64,000 nucleotides of DNA from Candidatus Caccoplasma merdavium (GTDB taxonomy: Bacteria > Bacteroidota > Bacteroidia > Bacteroidales > UBA11471). The position numbers were made by a program, and so were the translations under genes. The notes under the pieces were generated by a model. The model saw nothing but the letters and a program-made list of their open reading frames with translations. It was not told the DNA's origin and did not search any database. The stretch covers positions 1 to 64,000 of the forward strand of contig DVLI01000022.1 of the NCBI GenBank assembly GCA_018715595.1. Direction: 5' to 3'. Below are positions 63,423-64,000 of this stretch, piece by piece; position 1 is the stretch's first letter, and each line of letters starts with the position of its first letter.

Positions 63423-63609
63423 CCGTCAGTCGTTTGTTTCCGTAGCCGTCATCGTCCATTGTACAGACGTGAAAGGGAAAAGGTTTTCGGGCTGAATACA
63501 CTCTGAAAGAGGAAGATTCTGCCCGAAACGGCACAGCCGCCTGACCTTTTCCCTTTCAATAAAGTCTGTACTAACTTAATGGACGAGCAAGGAAACAGGC
63601 GACTGACGG
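63423..63609. repeat. Large imperfect palindrome beside the integrase
   Basis: Nested arms pair across the whole stretch: 63423-63432 with 63600-63609 (10 bp), 63435-63441 with 63591-63597 (7 bp), 63453-63460 with 63578-63585 (8 bp), 63461-63468 with 63564-63571 (8 bp), 63471-63483 with 63545-63557 (13 bp), 63485-63492 with 63531-63538 (8 bp). The tip is a 38-base loop. It ends 10 bases from the integrase stop. As a single strand it would fold into one long hairpin with bulges. Confidence 0.8.
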
Positions 63610-63619
63610 TCTGTAATTT

Positions 63620-64000
63620 TCATATCGACCTACAAATGCTTTTCTCCATATCTCCCAATTTTTCAGAGAGTTGTTCCATGTCCTGACTTATCTTTTGGGC
63701 GGTTATCTTTGCGTAGATTTGGGTCGTCTTTATGTTGGTGTGCCCCAACAGTCTGCTTACGGTTTCAATCGGTACTCCGTTGGATAATAAAATGGTGGTC
63801 GCCGCTGAATGTCTTGCAACATGATAGGTCAGATGGGCTTTTATACCGCACAATTTGGCAATGGTTTTCAACTTCTTGTTGCAAGTCGTATTGCTCGGCA
63901 TAGGGAATACCTTGTTGTCCTTTGTCATGCCTTTGTACTTCTCTATGATACGTCTGGGTACATCTAACAGACGGATATTGGATTCCGTGTTGGTCTTCTT
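63620..64000 (-). CDS. Tyrosine recombinase (integrase), N-terminal part off the window
   Basis: C-terminal 126 residues; the frame is open to the right edge. Catalytic-domain motifs: TYHVARHSAATTILLSNGVP (H-x-x-R), LLGHTNIKTTQIYAKI (His, then the nucleophilic Tyr). The part visible upstream (SNIRLLDVPRRIIEKYKG) is the beta-sheet region of Bacteroidetes integrases. Distinct from the integrase at 4308-5503. Probably mobilises a right-hand element that may include the R-M island. Confidence 0.9.
   Translation of the reverse strand, partial: KKTNTESNIRLLDVPRRIIEKYKGMTKDNKVFPMPSNTTCNKKLKTIAKLCGIKAHLTYHVARHSAATTILLSNGVPIETVSRLLGHTNIKTTQIYAKITAQKISQDMEQLSEKLGDMEKSICRSI

Overview
The window looks like a Bacteroidales chromosome. 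Several genes are preceded by the Bacteroidetes housekeeping promoter (TTTG or TTTC, then 18-21 bases, then TAnnTTTG). Two secreted lyases end in type IX secretion (T9SS) sorting domains, and the core genes (EttA, NspC, TatA/TatC, PL11, GH31/GH3, SPOR lipoprotein, NCS2 permease) are typical of gut Bacteroidales. The core is moderately GC-rich. Both ends are lower in GC and carry mobile-DNA genes. The species cannot be fixed from the sequence alone.

Layout. (1) Positions 1 to about 5.7 kb hold an integrated mobilizable element: a relaxase running off the left edge, a MobC-like protein, a RepA-like ATPase, an excisionase-like HTH protein, a membrane protein and a tyrosine integrase broken by a frameshift. 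(2) 5.8-12.6 kb: a DUF3089 lipoprotein and a tripartite RND efflux operon. (3) 12.9-21.0 kb: a long leftward operon for extracytoplasmic redox chemistry: exported flavodoxin, NapH/NapG-like iron-sulfur membrane protein with an internal twin-arginine motif, Tat-exported aldo/keto reductase with ferredoxin domain, DUF1893 protein, TonB receptor, probable ECF S component, TatA, TatC and an FMN reductase. (4) 21.2-27.9 kb: a second RND operon with a divergent AraC regulator. (5) 28.0-43.8 kb: carbohydrate genes (GH43-like, SGNH esterase, GH31, GH3, two PL11 rhamnogalacturonan lyases) with an NCS2 permease and a SPOR lipoprotein. (6) 44.0-56.4 kb: housekeeping genes (RuvX, Def, EttA, UvrD-like helicase, NspC, MltG) and a two-component system followed by two PepSY-like proteins. 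(7) 56.6-64.0 kb: tRNA-Ser(GCU), a candidate structured RNA, then an AT-rich restriction-modification island (XRE regulator, two cytosine-5 methyltransferases, a HaeII-type endonuclease, a GHKL ATPase with a Ymh-like tail, Vsr), followed by a near-palindromic stretch of about 187 bp against a second, partial tyrosine integrase.

The points most worth a second look are the large palindrome beside the right-hand integrase, the structured transcript downstream of tRNA-Ser, the composition of the restriction island, and the Tat-linked extracytoplasmic redox operon with a Tat motif inside a polytopic membrane protein.
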